From positions 1-32,718 of the forward strand of contig JAZNQN010000024.1 in assembly GCA_045590195.1 (NCBI GenBank): a DNA stretch of 32,718 nt, in the 5' to 3' direction. The notes beneath the pieces were generated by a model that saw nothing but the letters and a program-made list of their open reading frames with translations, had not been told where the DNA came from and searched no databases. How positions within the stretch are numbered: position 1 is the first letter of the stretch; each line of letters starts with the position of its first letter. Source of the stretch: JAZNQN01 sp045590195 (GTDB lineage Bacteria > Bacillota > Clostridia > UMGS1883 > UMGS1540). Both the position numbers and the translations under genes were made by a program. Positions 8,201 through 15,058 of the stretch are shown here, piece after piece.

Positions 8201-9136
8201 AAGGTAATTGATTTCTCTGAGTTTTTCAAAAATTAATAATGTATCGTAGCGGTCAAGATCTTCAAAAATGATGGCATCAGCAGCACTTTTTTCAAACAAA
8301 TAAACAACCTCGTTTAAGTATCTATCAAATGAAGAATCTGTTGATGAATCAAAAATTTCTATACCAACTAAATTTTTAATATCAATTTTTTTTAATTGCC
8401 TAAAAAGACCGGTTTTGTTGACAAAAGAGGAAACTGCACAAAATATTATAGATATGCATAATAACGACAAAATAATTTTGAATTCTGAAGTTAATGTAAA
8501 GTTAAAAAAGCTCCATTTGGTGCTTTGTAGAGTCCACACCCAATTTTTATAGAAGCTAATATACATAATTGATAGCAAAAGTATAAAAACCGAAAGAACT
8601 ATCTGAATTTTTTTGTAGTGGGAAACGGAATGTTTAATGTTAAAATTGGATTCAGGAATGTTTGAAGGGTTAACTTGATGAATAAGTTGATTTAAGATTT
8701 TCCCTTCAAGAATATTGGAAAGCTCTTTTTTATTGATTTTTTTATTGGGTTGCACATTACTATCTGATTGTTCGTTTTCTTCTGTGGTTTCTAATTTGCC
8801 GATATCTATAGGTCGTGATATATCTTTGTTGTTAAAATGAGCTAGTGATATGTGTATAAACTTAAGTTCCGGGTGTTTTTTCTCATATGTACCAATAATA
8901 CTACTTTTTCCTGAACCGTAACTACCAGATAAAGCAATGTTTGTTATTTTCTCTGAACAATTAAAAGAGTAATCGAGAGCAGGTTCATAACTAGAAATAT
9001 CCGCGTCATTTTTTGGCATAAGAGTCGAGTAAGTTGAACTAATGTCTTTGACAGTAAAACGATTAAGAATAATTTGGGAATATTTTAGCATTTTTTCAAC
9101 CAAAAAGTTTTTTAGCTTTGTTATGATAGCATTCAT
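5294..9136 (-). CDS. YobI-like/KAP-type membrane P-loop NTPase
   Basis: A 1280-aa protein. The Walker A motif GSYGSGKSS is at residues 71-79. Two membrane segments (about 179-196 and 221-239) interrupt the NTPase domain. Walker B follows as IIFEDLDRYD (289-298), then RFFYLIKDDIF. This layout (P-loop, two inserted helices, Walker B ending DLDR) is that of YobI-like and KAP NTPases. The remaining ~900 residues are helical, with a coiled-coil stretch after ~470 (EKKRFCEEKEKELIERKNK) and a long alpha-solenoid-like C-terminus suited to sensing a ligand. The ATG at 9134-9136 follows GAGGTG; a 30-codon upstream extension is rejected because the promoter lies inside it. Large NTPases of this kind are often suspected in phage defence; that role here is inference. 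Confidence 0.85.
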   Translation of the reverse strand: MNAIITKLKNFLVEKMLKYSQIILNRFTVKDISSTYSTLMPKNDADISSYEPALDYSFNCSEKITNIALSGSYGSGKSSIIGTYEKKHPELKFIHISLAHFNNKDISRPIDIGKLETTEENEQSDSNVQPNKKINKKELSNILEGKILNQLIHQVNPSNIPESNFNIKHSVSHYKKIQIVLSVFILLLSIMYISFYKNWVWTLQSTKWSFFNFTLTSEFKIILSLLCISIIFCAVSSFVNKTGLFRQLKKIDIKNLVGIEIFDSSTDSSFDRYLNEVVYLFEKSAADAIIFEDLDRYDTLLIFEKLREINYLVNIHTKKPLRFFYLIKDDIFTSNDRSKFFDFIIPVVPVVDVTNSSDMLSKLLVSTGLNTEVNQQLINDLAFYLNDMRLLTNIVNEYQIYKKAIKVVPDRDNFTNQFAMIVYKNLFPEDFHALQSGSGYVYTVFEQKKRFCEEKEKELIERKNKITNDLRLSEASMLKNIDELNALYFPLNEKVLQIDDEVISEDIERVDLIKMIINCTKSVQFAHLNGIKILDVQAALLTMNENPEYQSRLNKIKLFSSESEELSKKALADISNEINLLSTTRLRDLISSDKESSEFWGSVDKQYRNECRATTSILNDRNHKLIKYLIFNGYINENYEAYCSYFYSEDLSLQDRNFIMSVYNGKKTAPDYKLQNAEKVLEKINPSSFMLEYVNNYDLLDCVIKTKKYNLLEIWFSTLENNVAGYEFIINFWRNNKNNKDLINYLTKNFSSWIKTWYISKAITDDEFYELIFSIVDYCPKGTLSQINIDNWLTTRISNDTRFLSYHADDIDKYCDELKNITVLFTTLECSAPNEDILKFVYDHNMYAINMQNISIIVKRYTKFDLIRNTHRFCTFLCKNNDKPVSKYLFENINLFIPLIVNFSKKKFKDEQTAILFVINNPLLHDENKTLYMKNSLIKVRTLSEIQDKTLWPELLKLNAFLNSWKNLATYYCAIELEEGVISETLASRMKNATGLSSLQYKNLRKLVSTECANALILNLIKSTFFDEISYEKLIKGMYVTYNSFFAQSLLSWQLFILFKTNTIAKTKDNFDFIKQNYSKNLLDFILLGDSKKLFKLIQDSTIILEKAEILELLSDSRITNEFSLILLNLYTGTITIENKSYSDAVCEVIIQNHFNVDDLPWLLLHYDSLGNKTKTALIEYATKNISRITSAAKTVKTLPTEIFAALLILESIDTKTILDFRKILSDDRFELVCSSSKSPSFEDNEHNRVILEYFKVHGWISSYSIINDKMRAYPKRKIS

Positions 9137-9166
9137 CGAATCACCTCGTAAAGTAATGTTACAAAA

Positions 9167-9195
9167 ATTATAACATATTTTTCCGTTTTTTGCAA
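9167..9195 (-). promoter_or_regulatory. Promoter of the YobI-like NTPase
   Basis: On the minus strand, TTGCAA (9190-9195), a 17-base spacer and TATAAT (9167-9172). The position forces translation to start at 9136 rather than 9226. Confidence 0.8.
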
Positions 9196-9271
9196 CATAA
9201 TGTGACAGAGTTTGTTGTATTATCACAATTTAATTTGTTGGAGATTATAGAACTGATTAATCACGAAATTG

Positions 9272-9781
9272 TTAATAAAAACCCATAATAAGTTTTTCCG
9301 TAATACCAAATTCTGAAAGCAATGCACCTACATACCGTTTCAGAGCATATTCGTTGCAGAAATCTATCCTTGTTTTATTTCCCGTATTTATATTAGTGGT
9401 GTTCAGTACAAAATGAATATGGGGATGAAATTCCCTTGAGTCATAATACTCATCAATGTTGGTTTCGTGCAAAGCAAACAAAATTTGATTACCTTCAAAG
9501 AATTCACAGATAGCATATGATAGATGCAATATTTTTGATATAGAAAGATTTTGGATTTCGTCTTTGTCAAAAGACAATACAAAGTGTTCAAGTTGCTTTC
9601 CGTAGTTATGACAAAAGATGTCTTTAATCTTTTGCATGCTACCGCAAGGGTCGGACAAGGATATTCCGCTCCCACCATAGCAGTTGCTTGGCATTTTTTG
9701 TGGATTCAAACAATAGTCAATGACATTTTTAGGCGCGGTTGTATTTCTATATGCGTCTCGTATTAATTTAAGTACTGCCAT
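9272..9781 (-). CDS. Small MOBP-type relaxase (minimal nuclease domain)
   Basis: A 169-aa relaxase/mobilization nuclease domain protein. Tyr23 in KNVIDYCLNP matches the catalytic tyrosine position. LEHFVLSF (64-71) is the second motif, and FHPHIHFVLN (118-127) supplies the metal-binding histidine cluster. It should nick oriT and stay bound to the 5' end. It ends soon after the third motif, much shorter than usual relaxases with C-terminal helicase or coupling domains. It is therefore either a natural minimal relaxase or a truncated one. It overlaps the MobC-like gene upstream by 19 bases, so translation is probably coupled. The helicase at 15-16.7 kb might supply unwinding, but that is speculative. 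Confidence 0.82.
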   Translation of the reverse strand: MAVLKLIRDAYRNTTAPKNVIDYCLNPQKMPSNCYGGSGISLSDPCGSMQKIKDIFCHNYGKQLEHFVLSFDKDEIQNLSISKILHLSYAICEFFEGNQILFALHETNIDEYYDSREFHPHIHFVLNTTNINTGNKTRIDFCNEYALKRYVGALLSEFGITEKLIMGFY

Positions 9782-10035
9782 AATAAGTCCATCTCCTTTG
9801 TTAGTTCATTAAGGACTTCTTCGCTGAAACCAAGTTGTACAATCCTGTTTACAGCGAACTGCATTTTAACAATAGATGCAGCCATTCCTTTTTTGTCAAT
9901 GATAAAAGTGTTTGTATTAAACAGAGTTTTTCTTATGTAATCTGATTTGCTGATATTTGCTCTTTTAGACTGAATTTGTAGTTCCTTAAATTCGTTGTCC
10001 GATAATCTTATTTCAATTCTTTTTGTTTTTTCCAT
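9763..10035 (-). CDS. MobC-like ribbon-helix-helix protein
   Basis: A 90-aa protein. The N-terminus KTKRIEIRLSDNEFKEL is a ribbon-helix-helix strand and helix, followed by RANISKSDYIRKTLF, typical of plasmid mobilization accessory proteins. The ATG at 10033-10035 is preceded by AAGGAG; a longer frame to 10125 would start inside the promoter. It overlaps the relaxase gene, forming a two-gene mobilization operon. It likely binds the palindromes at 10082-10128 to form the relaxosome and control its own promoter. It differs clearly from the MobC-like protein at 1228-1566, so two mobilization modules of different origin are present. Confidence 0.75.
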   Translation of the reverse strand: MEKTKRIEIRLSDNEFKELQIQSKRANISKSDYIRKTLFNTNTFIIDKKGMAASIVKMQFAVNRIVQLGFSEEVLNELTKEMDLLWQYLN

Positions 10036-10081
10036 TATTTCATTACTCCTTTCTTGTACGGAAATTAAGAATTCCATATAT

Positions 10082-10128
10082 AAACACTTTACAGTGTTTG
10101 ACAAGAATATGTCGTGTACGGACATATT
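10082..10128 (-). promoter_or_regulatory. Mobilization promoter/operator and candidate oriT
   Basis: On the minus strand, TTGTCA (10099-10104) lies 17-18 bases from TATATG/ATATAT (10075-10081). Almost the whole spacer is the palindrome AAACACT-TTAC-AGTGTTT (10082-10099). Directly upstream is AATATGTC-N7-GACATATT (10106-10128). Palindromes ahead of a mobC-relaxase operon are where oriT normally lies. Confidence 0.55.
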
Positions 10129-10197
10129 TTTACTTTTATGTTATATTAAATTTTTTTGTGTTGTTTTGTATTTTGTCGCGCTTTTTAATATTATGAG

Positions 10198-10226
10198 TTG
10201 ACAAGATACAAACTTTCAATTACATA
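10198..10226 (+). promoter_or_regulatory. Probable promoter of the amidoligase operon
   Basis: TTGACA at 10198-10203, a 17-base spacer and TACATA at 10221-10226, about 75 bases before the amidoligase start. The -10 is imperfect. Confidence 0.5.
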
Positions 10227-10301
10227 TTATTATCCTGAGTATGTATATAACATATTCCCGGCTTAACCGGCACATAGAAAAATGAAAGTGAGGATTTTTT
10301 A

Positions 10302-11414
10302 ATGAAAACAAACGAAAAAATAGTATGCTCTGTATGCAGAACCATTTTAACAGAGGAAACAACCAAAAGCTTTGAAGGTCAGATAATGTGTCAGCATTGT
10401 TTTGACGAGCGGACAACAATTTGTAATAACTGCGGAGAAAGAATTTGGAGAGATAATGCAGAAGGTGACTCAAATTATACTTTATGCTCTCATTGTTACG
10501 AGTATAGCTATACTACATGTGAGGATTGTGGAAGGCTCATACATAACGAAGATGCTTTGTATGAGGATGGTGAGGACTATCCCTATTGCAGAGATTGCTT
10601 TGAAAAACTGAATGACAACTCAATAAAAAATTACAGTTACAAGCCTGAACCGATTTTTTACGGTTCAGGCAATTTATTTTATGGGGTTGAATTGGAAATA
10701 GATAAAGGAGGTGAAGATAACTTAAATGCACAAAAATTACTTGATATTGCAAATAGTAATGGTGAAAAAATCTATTGCAAACATGATGGTTCTATAAATG
10801 ACGGATTTGAAATAGTTTCGCATCCTATGACACTTGATTATCACATTAACAGTATGAATTGGCTTGATATATTTGAAAAGGCTACCCAAATGGATTACCG
10901 CTCCCATAATACATCTACTTGTGGTCTGCATATTCATTGTTCCCGCTCCGCCTTTGGGAAAGATTATGAGGAGCAGGAAAAGACAATCGGCAGGTTGATA
11001 TTTTTTGTTGAAAAACATTGGAATGAGCTTGTTAAGTTTTCAAGACGTACACCTGAAAACCTCAACCACTGGGCAGCTAAATATGCGACCATTTCAAGCA
11101 CAACAGAAGAAACCTATAAAAAGGCAAAGGACAAGCGTATGGGAAGATATGTAGCAGTTAATCTTGAAAATTATAATACGATAGAGTTCCGACTATTCAG
11201 AGGAACACTCCGCTATAAAACATTTATTGCAACTTTACAGTTGGTTGATGAAATATGCTACCAAGCGATTAACCTGTCGGATAAGGAAATGGAAGAATTG
11301 TCTTGGTCTGATTTTGTATCAAAAATACTGCCGAAAAAGTTTGAACTAATCGAATATTTAAAATCAAAAAGGCTTTATGTGAATGAAGTCATATCAGAAA
11401 GCGAGGAAATGTAA
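10302..11414 (+). CDS. Zinc-finger amidoligase
   Basis: A 370-aa protein. The first 100 residues hold three LIM-like units, each CxxC...CxxC: C9/C12-C30/C33, C41/C44-C62/C65 and C73/C76-C96/C99. The rest is a glutamine-synthetase-fold amidoligase of the Amidoligase_2 type: YGVELEID (127-134), KHDGS (160-164), GFEIVSHP (168-175), CGLHIH (207-212) and a late TIEFRLFRGTL. Such enzymes are predicted to join amino groups to carboxylates with ATP; the substrate is unknown. The glutamine amidotransferase gene starts on the base after its stop, so the amidotransferase may supply ammonia or act on the same product. The zinc fingers suggest docking on a protein or nucleic acid. Confidence 0.85.
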   Translation: MKTNEKIVCSVCRTILTEETTKSFEGQIMCQHCFDERTTICNNCGERIWRDNAEGDSNYTLCSHCYEYSYTTCEDCGRLIHNEDALYEDGEDYPYCRDCFEKLNDNSIKNYSYKPEPIFYGSGNLFYGVELEIDKGGEDNLNAQKLLDIANSNGEKIYCKHDGSINDGFEIVSHPMTLDYHINSMNWLDIFEKATQMDYRSHNTSTCGLHIHCSRSAFGKDYEEQEKTIGRLIFFVEKHWNELVKFSRRTPENLNHWAAKYATISSTTEETYKKAKDKRMGRYVAVNLENYNTIEFRLFRGTLRYKTFIATLQLVDEICYQAINLSDKEMEELSWSDFVSKILPKKFELIEYLKSKRLYVNEVISESEEM

Positions 11415-12323
11415 ATGTGTTGCTTATTTGGATTTTATAATTACAGCGGTCAACCTATTAAGAATTTAAGTCATTTAACAAATGCTCTCGCAGAGGAAGC
11501 AACAGTAAGAGGTACAGATGCAACGGGAATTGCTTATAATCATAAGGATAAACTCGTCATACATAAAGAGCCGAAATCTGCTTTTCAGGTTAATTTTAAG
11601 CATCCTGATGATATTATTTCAGTTACAGGACATACAAGGCATTCTACGCAAGGAAACAAAAATAAGAATTATAATAATCATCCATTTTCAGGACACTGTA
11701 AAAATGTAAATTTTGCACTTGCACATAATGGCGTTTTGACAAATGATTTGAAATTAAGAAAGGAACTGCGATTACCTAATACAAAAATAGAAACCGACAG
11801 TTTTATTGCAGTTCAGCTTATCGAAAAGAAAAAGATGCTCAACAGCAAAAGTATAAAATTTATGTCTGAAAAAATAAACGGCAGTTTTGCGTTTTCAATT
11901 CTTGATAGCAACAACACCTTATGGCTTGTTCGTGGTGACAGTCCGTTGTCTCTTATACATATTCCAAAATATAAACTGTATGTATATGCTTCGACGGAGG
12001 AAATTCTGTATAAAGCATTGGTCGAAACAAAGCTTTTTGCAGAAATAAAAAAAGGAGCTTTTGAGGAAATCGAAATTAATTCCGGCGATATATTAAATAT
12101 ATTACCTGACGGAACTATTGTTTATGACAAGTTTGAGTATACGGATTTCAGCTATTTCGGACATTGTCAATGGTGGAACTATAATATATCAAAAAATAGT
12201 TACATTGATGATTTAAAGTCTGTTGCTGCTTATCAGGGATATTCACCTGATGATGTGGACGAGCTGATAAATAGCGGATTTACTCCCGAAGAAGTCGAGG
12301 AATATCTGTATTGTATAGAATAA
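11415..12323 (+). CDS. Class II glutamine amidotransferase
   Basis: A 302-aa protein of the Ntn-hydrolase fold. After removal of Met the N-terminal residue is Cys2 (MCCLFGFYN), the expected nucleophile. Other family motifs are present: RGTDATGIAY, TGHTRHSTQG, ALAHNGVLTN and ETDSFIAVQL. It should release ammonia from glutamine. Unlike GlmS or asparagine synthetase there is no synthase domain; only a short helical tail (YSPDDVDELINSGFTPEEVEEYL) follows, so the partner enzyme must be separate. The adjoining TAA-ATG junction with the amidoligase gene makes that enzyme the obvious partner. Such pairs recur in mobile elements and phages, but their product is uncharacterised. Confidence 0.87.
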   Translation: MCCLFGFYNYSGQPIKNLSHLTNALAEEATVRGTDATGIAYNHKDKLVIHKEPKSAFQVNFKHPDDIISVTGHTRHSTQGNKNKNYNNHPFSGHCKNVNFALAHNGVLTNDLKLRKELRLPNTKIETDSFIAVQLIEKKKMLNSKSIKFMSEKINGSFAFSILDSNNTLWLVRGDSPLSLIHIPKYKLYVYASTEEILYKALVETKLFAEIKKGAFEEIEINSGDILNILPDGTIVYDKFEYTDFSYFGHCQWWNYNISKNSYIDDLKSVAAYQGYSPDDVDELINSGFTPEEVEEYLYCIE

Positions 12324-12408
12324 TCGGAATTTTATAAGGAAGAATACAATGAATTATGCATTTTACGATACATAGAAAAATGTATATAATTGTCTAAAAA
12401 CGCAGGGG

Positions 12409-12669
12409 GTGAGTGCAATTGGTGTAGATGAGATTCATGCTTTGAATGAAGTATATAAGGAGATGGTTGACCTCATAGGCTATGACAATACTATGATACT
12501 TTATACATATTACAAAGGTCAGCAAGTCACATTCCCCATAAAGCTTTTTAAACCCGAATGTGTAAGCGAAATGATTAAAAAGCAATATGACGGAACAAAT
12601 GCTAAAAAGCTAGCAAGAACCTACGGTTATTCAGAACGTTGGATAAAAGAATTAGTAAAGAGAGGTTAA
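12409..12669 (+). CDS. Mor-like transcription activator
   Basis: An 86-aa protein resembling the Mor transcription activator family (phage Mu middle regulator type). It has an N-terminal helical dimerisation part (GVDEIHALNEVYKEMVDLIGYDNTMILYTYYKGQQVTFP) and a C-terminal HTH (TNAKKLARTYGYSERWIKELVKRG). It probably regulates element genes. The start is uncertain: GTG at 12409 overlaps the purine-rich AGGGGGTG that would serve as its ribosome site, and an ATT codon at 12418 sits at better spacing. It is followed after five bases by the 34-aa peptide gene. Confidence 0.72.
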   Translation: MSAIGVDEIHALNEVYKEMVDLIGYDNTMILYTYYKGQQVTFPIKLFKPECVSEMIKKQYDGTNAKKLARTYGYSERWIKELVKRG

Positions 12670-12674
12670 ATAAA

Positions 12675-12779
12675 ATGAAAAAGAAAATTATCATTGGAAT
12701 AATCATTATAGCAGTTATAGCAGTTATTGCTTATACTGCTTCAATAACAGATTTTGCACGTTTGTTTGGGGAAATTTAA
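12675..12779 (+). CDS. 34-aa single-span membrane peptide
   Basis: A small open frame. AGAGG lies nine bases before the ATG. The peptide starts MKKKIIIGIIIIAVIAVIAY and ends SITDFARLFGEI, so it has a positive N-terminus, one hydrophobic span and a short polar tail. It sits between the Mor-like regulator and another membrane protein, all on one strand with tiny gaps. The function is unknown; it could be a small toxin-like or accessory membrane peptide. Confidence 0.55.
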   Translation: MKKKIIIGIIIIAVIAVIAYTASITDFARLFGEI

Positions 12780-12803
12780 TTTTATATTAGAAGGAGAACA
12801 ACT

Positions 12804-13439
12804 ATGGACAATTTACTTATTGGATTAGGCTTAATATTATTTATAGTGGGATTTATAATGCTGTTTATCTCGTTTGTGAAAAAAACAAAAAAGAAAACTG
12901 CTATTTTGTTGATTTTAATCGGATTTGTTGTGTGGATTATTGGCGGAGCTTTCGTGGATACAGAATCAATGCAGGAGATTCCATCCACAGAAGATGAAGT
13001 GCAATCTGAAACCTTGGTAACAGATAATATACAAAATGCGAATCAAGTTGACAAAGTAACAGAGGATTCCGAAGAAGTTCCTTTAACTTCAACATTATTC
13101 AGTGATAGTTTTGATTCTTTTTATGCAGAGATAAATTCAATGACTACTGCAAATATAGACAGTTATGTAAATAGCGGTTTGAATAAACCTATAACATGGT
13201 CAGGGAAAGTCATTGATGTATATTCTGATTATGCTTATATAGAGTGCATTGATAGTCTGTCGACCGACTCTGCTATAGGCACTTTCTGTAATGTATATGC
13301 TTCAACAGATACATTACAAAGCTTAAAGAAAGACCAGAATGTAATGTTTACAGGGATATTTGCAGGAGCAAGTGCACGTTCTTACACCGGATGCTCCTGG
13401 ATAGTTAAAAATGCTGTTATAACGACTGTTGCTAATTAA
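12804..13439 (+). CDS. Membrane protein with OB-fold-like exported domain
   Basis: A 211-aa protein with AGAAGGAG ahead of the ATG. Two transmembrane helices span about residues 5-24 and 32-50, separated by a KKTKKKT loop. An acidic linker (53-95) follows. The C-terminal domain (WSGKVIDVYSDYAYIEC... QNVMFTGIFAG... SWIVKNAVITTV) resembles the tRNA_anti-like OB fold found in many Firmicute membrane or lipoproteins. The beta-rich domain is probably outside the membrane. The role is unknown; it may belong to the transfer or regulatory module of the element, given its neighbours. Confidence 0.7.
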   Translation: MDNLLIGLGLILFIVGFIMLFISFVKKTKKKTAILLILIGFVVWIIGGAFVDTESMQEIPSTEDEVQSETLVTDNIQNANQVDKVTEDSEEVPLTSTLFSDSFDSFYAEINSMTTANIDSYVNSGLNKPITWSGKVIDVYSDYAYIECIDSLSTDSAIGTFCNVYASTDTLQSLKKDQNVMFTGIFAGASARSYTGCSWIVKNAVITTVAN

Positions 13440-13492
13440 GTCTTTAAAGGTACACCTTTAGAAACAGCGAAAATTTAATAAAAATAAGACAA

Positions 13493-13565
13493 AAAAGTGT
13501 CTGTAAAGGTTTCAATGTAATTTGGGGACATATCCCAAAATGCTTTGGCTTTTATAGACACTTTT
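13493..13565 (+). promoter_or_regulatory. Structured leader or res-like site before the resolvase
   Basis: AAAAGTGTCT (13493-13502) pairs with AGACACTTTT (13556-13565). Inside it TTTGGG (13521-13526) pairs with CCCAAA (13534-13539). The block ends seven bases before the resolvase ribosome site GGAGGA. It may be the recombination (res) site of the resolvase or an RNA element controlling it. Confidence 0.5.
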
Positions 13566-13581
13566 GTTTTTGGAGGAAGAT

Positions 13582-14094
13582 ATGAATAATAAGATTTTTT
13601 ACTATGCACGTGTTTCAAGCCGAGAGCAAAATCTTGATAGACAGATTGAAGCATTTAAAAAGCTTGGTGCAGATGAACGTGAAATAATATGTGATATAGA
13701 AAGCGGAAAGGATTTTAACCGTAGCGGTTATCAGGCTCTTAAAAATACAATGCTCCGCAGTGGCGATACATTGATTGTAAAATCGCTTGACCGACTTTCA
13801 AGGAATAAGAGCGATATTAAGAATGAACTTCAATATTTCAAGGATAATAATATTCGCTTAAAGGTTATTGACCTTCCAACAACAATGATGGACTTACCCG
13901 AAGGTCAGGAATGGGTGTTTGATATGGTTAATAATATTCTGATTGAAGTCTTAGGAACAATTGCAGAACAGGAGCGACAGACTATCCGTAAAAGACAACG
14001 GGAAGGCATTGATGCAGCAAAGGCAAAAGGGAAACATATTGGCAGACCGCAGGCAGTAAAGCCCGCTAATTGGGATGAGGTCATAGCAGAATGA
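13582..14094 (+). CDS. Serine resolvase truncated by an in-frame TGA
   Basis: A 170-aa small serine recombinase (resolvase/invertase type). The catalytic motif YARVS gives Ser12. Further motifs are VKSLDRLSRN, the long E-helix with IAEQERQTIRKRQREGI, and GRPQ before the C-terminal region. The frame stops at TGA (14092-14094) after KPANWDEVIAE. Reading on in frame gives KQDKITARQAYTMLGMSKSV then FYRWCKY and a TAG at 14176-14178. That is exactly the missing helix-turn-helix, so the TGA most likely replaces a Trp TGG codon. The protein made would keep the catalytic domain but lose its DNA-binding HTH unless the stop is read through. The ATG is preceded by GGAGGA. Confidence 0.88.
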   Translation: MNNKIFYYARVSSREQNLDRQIEAFKKLGADEREIICDIESGKDFNRSGYQALKNTMLRSGDTLIVKSLDRLSRNKSDIKNELQYFKDNNIRLKVIDLPTTMMDLPEGQEWVFDMVNNILIEVLGTIAEQERQTIRKRQREGIDAAKAKGKHIGRPQAVKPANWDEVIAE

Positions 14095-14223
14095 AAACAA
14101 GACAAAATAACAGCACGCCAAGCATATACGATGCTTGGCATGAGTAAGAGTGTATTTTATAGGTGGTGTAAATATTAGCGGAAAATAATCTTTTGTTGTA
14201 AACTGTCTGTAAATAAAATATTT

Positions 14224-14895
14224 TTAAATTTTTTTTAATTCTTCTAAAATCTTTATATATCTGCTGCGTTTGGGTTCGGGAGCATCTAACAGGTCGCAAA
14301 TCAAATCAGCCAATTTTGCATTTGATATTATCATTTCGCATAGATGCTTTTGCATATCTTCATGGGATCTTGAATACGTTTCTATCATTGGTTTGCGACC
14401 GTAGTATACAAGCTGAGATTCTGCTAGTTTTTTAACTTTGATGTATTTACATTTTGGGTGCTCCCAAAAATACATTCTCACTATACTAGGTACATAAGAC
14501 TCTTTGTTTGTTAAACCGATGAGATAAGCGGCAGACACGCCAAAAACTTCAGCAAATTTCTCTACTTGGGTATAAGATATGTTTTTGATTTTTTCTTTTA
14601 CAATTTTTTGAATTTGTGTATGTGAAACACCAGCAATTTCCCCTAAAGCGCGATACGATAAACCTCTGCGCTGTTGATACTCTGCTATCTTTCGGCAAAA
14701 AACTTTTATCTTATAGGCATATGCTTTATCATCACTAATTTTCTTATGGAACTGATTCGCACGAATAATGTTTTGCCAATTCGGCAAATAGCCCGACAGT
14801 GCTTCTTCCAGTTCGTTTAGCAATTGAATTTCTTCTTCCGTTATGTCTTTTTGTAGCTTTTTGTTTGAATTTCCTTTTTCAATGTTTTGTTCCAT
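14224..14895 (-). CDS. XRE-family HTH repressor-like regulator
   Basis: A 223-aa protein with AGGAGG before the ATG. The HTH_XRE domain is near residues 90-150 (GLSYRALGEIAGVSHTQIQKIVKEK...YTQVEKFAEVFGVSAAYLIGL). The N-terminal acidic helix and the ~75-residue C-terminal part are unassigned. It is divergent from the helicase gene, and both promoters share one palindrome, the classic arrangement for a phage- or ICE-type repressor. It probably controls itself and the helicase-recombinase module. The C-terminal part has no visible peptidase motif (no LexA/CI-type Ser-Lys dyad), so a self-cleaving switch is not supported. Confidence 0.8.
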   Translation of the reverse strand: MEQNIEKGNSNKKLQKDITEEEIQLLNELEEALSGYLPNWQNIIRANQFHKKISDDKAYAYKIKVFCRKIAEYQQRRGLSYRALGEIAGVSHTQIQKIVKEKIKNISYTQVEKFAEVFGVSAAYLIGLTNKESYVPSIVRMYFWEHPKCKYIKVKKLAESQLVYYGRKPMIETYSRSHEDMQKHLCEMIISNAKLADLICDLLDAPEPKRSRYIKILEELKKI

Positions 14896-14915
14896 TGTGT
14901 TCGCCTCCTGTAGTC

Positions 14916-14988
14916 ATTATAACATATGCGTAAACGCTTTGTCAACAATTTATAAGTTGTTGACAGGTGCGTTTTTTTGCACTAAAAT
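14916..14988. promoter_or_regulatory. Divergent promoters sharing one operator
   Basis: The minus-strand promoter for the regulator is TTGACA (14940-14945), an 18-base spacer and TATAAT (14916-14921). The plus-strand promoter for the helicase is TTGACA (14960-14965), a 17-base spacer and TAAAAT (14983-14988). Both -35 boxes lie within one inverted repeat, TGTCAACAA (14940-14948) and TTGTTGACA (14957-14965). One bound dimer could therefore block both. Confidence 0.78.
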
Positions 14989-15058
14989 ATGCATGTAGAC
15001 AAACGAATTCAATCTCGTCGATGTCTAATATCAAAAAAATGTTAAAGGAGGTTTTAAT

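Noticed and set aside
9137..9226. 30-codon N-terminal extension of the NTPase
   Set aside because: The promoter lies inside it and a good ribosome site precedes the ATG at 9136.
14092..14094. TGA recoded as Trp or selenocysteine genome-wide
   Set aside because: Trp codons elsewhere are TGG, genes end normally at TGA, and no SECIS-like hairpin is evident after this site.
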